Under the pieces are notes generated by a model that was not told the origin of the DNA, made no database searches, and saw only the letters and a list, made by a program, of their open reading frames with translations. DNA of 64,000 nucleotides, from assembly GCF_905475345.1 (NCBI RefSeq), contig NC_066594.1, positions 5,517,001-5,581,000 on the forward strand. Direction: 5' to 3'. The position numbers and the translations under genes were made by a program. This document shows, piece by piece, positions 63,583 to 64,000 of this stretch. Within the stretch, counting starts at the first letter, position 1; every line of letters begins with the position of its first letter. Source of the stretch: Vespula vulgaris. Lineage: Eukaryota > Arthropoda > Insecta > Hymenoptera > Vespidae.

Positions 63583-64000
63583 CCTCTTTCTCTTAAATCT
63601 GGTAACTTTCAATAAACGAGAACGAATAATGAAGTTTATCTATGGTCTCCGTGAATCAATCGACTGTTGAATCGAATTCTTTTACATACATATGTACACC
63701 CGTGGAAAAATAGTTCTTCGCTTTCACGATTCGTAACCATTGATGATTCAACACGCGTTGAAATTAATTGTCGCATTTTCAAACGTGAACGCGAATGTTT
63801 AAAGTCGTTATACATATGCGTAAGCACGTTGTCTCGACAAACAGTGTAATATTTAAATCAAACGTATATGTTCATTCAAAACCGGAATATGAGTTTGATG
63901 TCACGCAATGAAAACGATCGAATGGATAACAATAACACCGTGACAATGGACGACCTTTTCTGTATTAATAAACATACCAGATTGTGATTGGATAGTATAC

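Larger units (their letters stand above)
61041..64000. other. Gene-poor interval to the window end
   Basis: The interval contains GA tracts at 61417-61438, 61500-61525 and 62487-62557, a short (ACG)n run at 61560-61575, and a TC tract at 63539-63582. Frames at 62191-62457 plus, 62485-62937 plus and 62321-62740 minus are open; a donor-like GTAAGT faces the minus strand near 62368. No domain is visible. Confidence 0.4.

Overview
The window looks like nuclear DNA of an insect. It is AT-rich overall but keeps abundant CpG, carries insect-style TATA/Inr promoters and short introns, and holds dozens of (GA)n/(TC)n microsatellites. CpG abundance and GA-rich microsatellites would suit Hymenoptera (bee, wasp or ant), but nothing here fixes the order or species.

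Only two genes can be supported. They are paralogues in head-to-head orientation near the left end. Gene A (minus strand, coding 1837 down to 828) and gene B (plus strand, coding 7335 to 8344) each have a tiny first coding exon (8 and 5 codons) that is spliced into one large exon. They encode secreted proteins of 233 and 252 residues. Both run: signal peptide, charged Lys/Glu-rich spacer ending in a Lys-Arg pair, a GLELSLG motif, a glycine-rich stretch, a central Val-Pro block built of PV, PYPV and KVPV units, a second glycine-rich stretch, and a His-rich tail. The composition fits a low-complexity structural cuticle or extracellular-matrix protein, close in style to the CPLCP class of cuticular proteins. 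Each gene has a TATA box about 30 bases before a start site carrying the same ten bases, CAGTGTGCAC, and an AATAAA signal a few hundred bases past the stop. About 5.4 kb separates the two start sites.

From about 8.55 kb to 64 kb I see no convincing protein-coding gene, tRNA or rRNA. This stretch contains many microsatellites (GA/TC, CA, CATA+TA, GAA, GTC), homopurine tracts, one MITE-like inverted repeat (9563-9742), a degenerate ~45-bp tandem repeat with an inverted-repeat arm (24291-24452), a hairpin at 36076-36113, a repeated-motif patch at 35220-35455, and several unique, less repetitive islands (for example 10.5-10.8, 17.2-17.4, 28.9-29.2, 44.7-45.6 and 60.66-60.96 kb). Those islands could be regulatory or belong to unrecognised exons. 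The simplest reading is a cuticle-type gene pair beside a long gene-poor interval, or beside a large intron of a gene whose exons lie outside.
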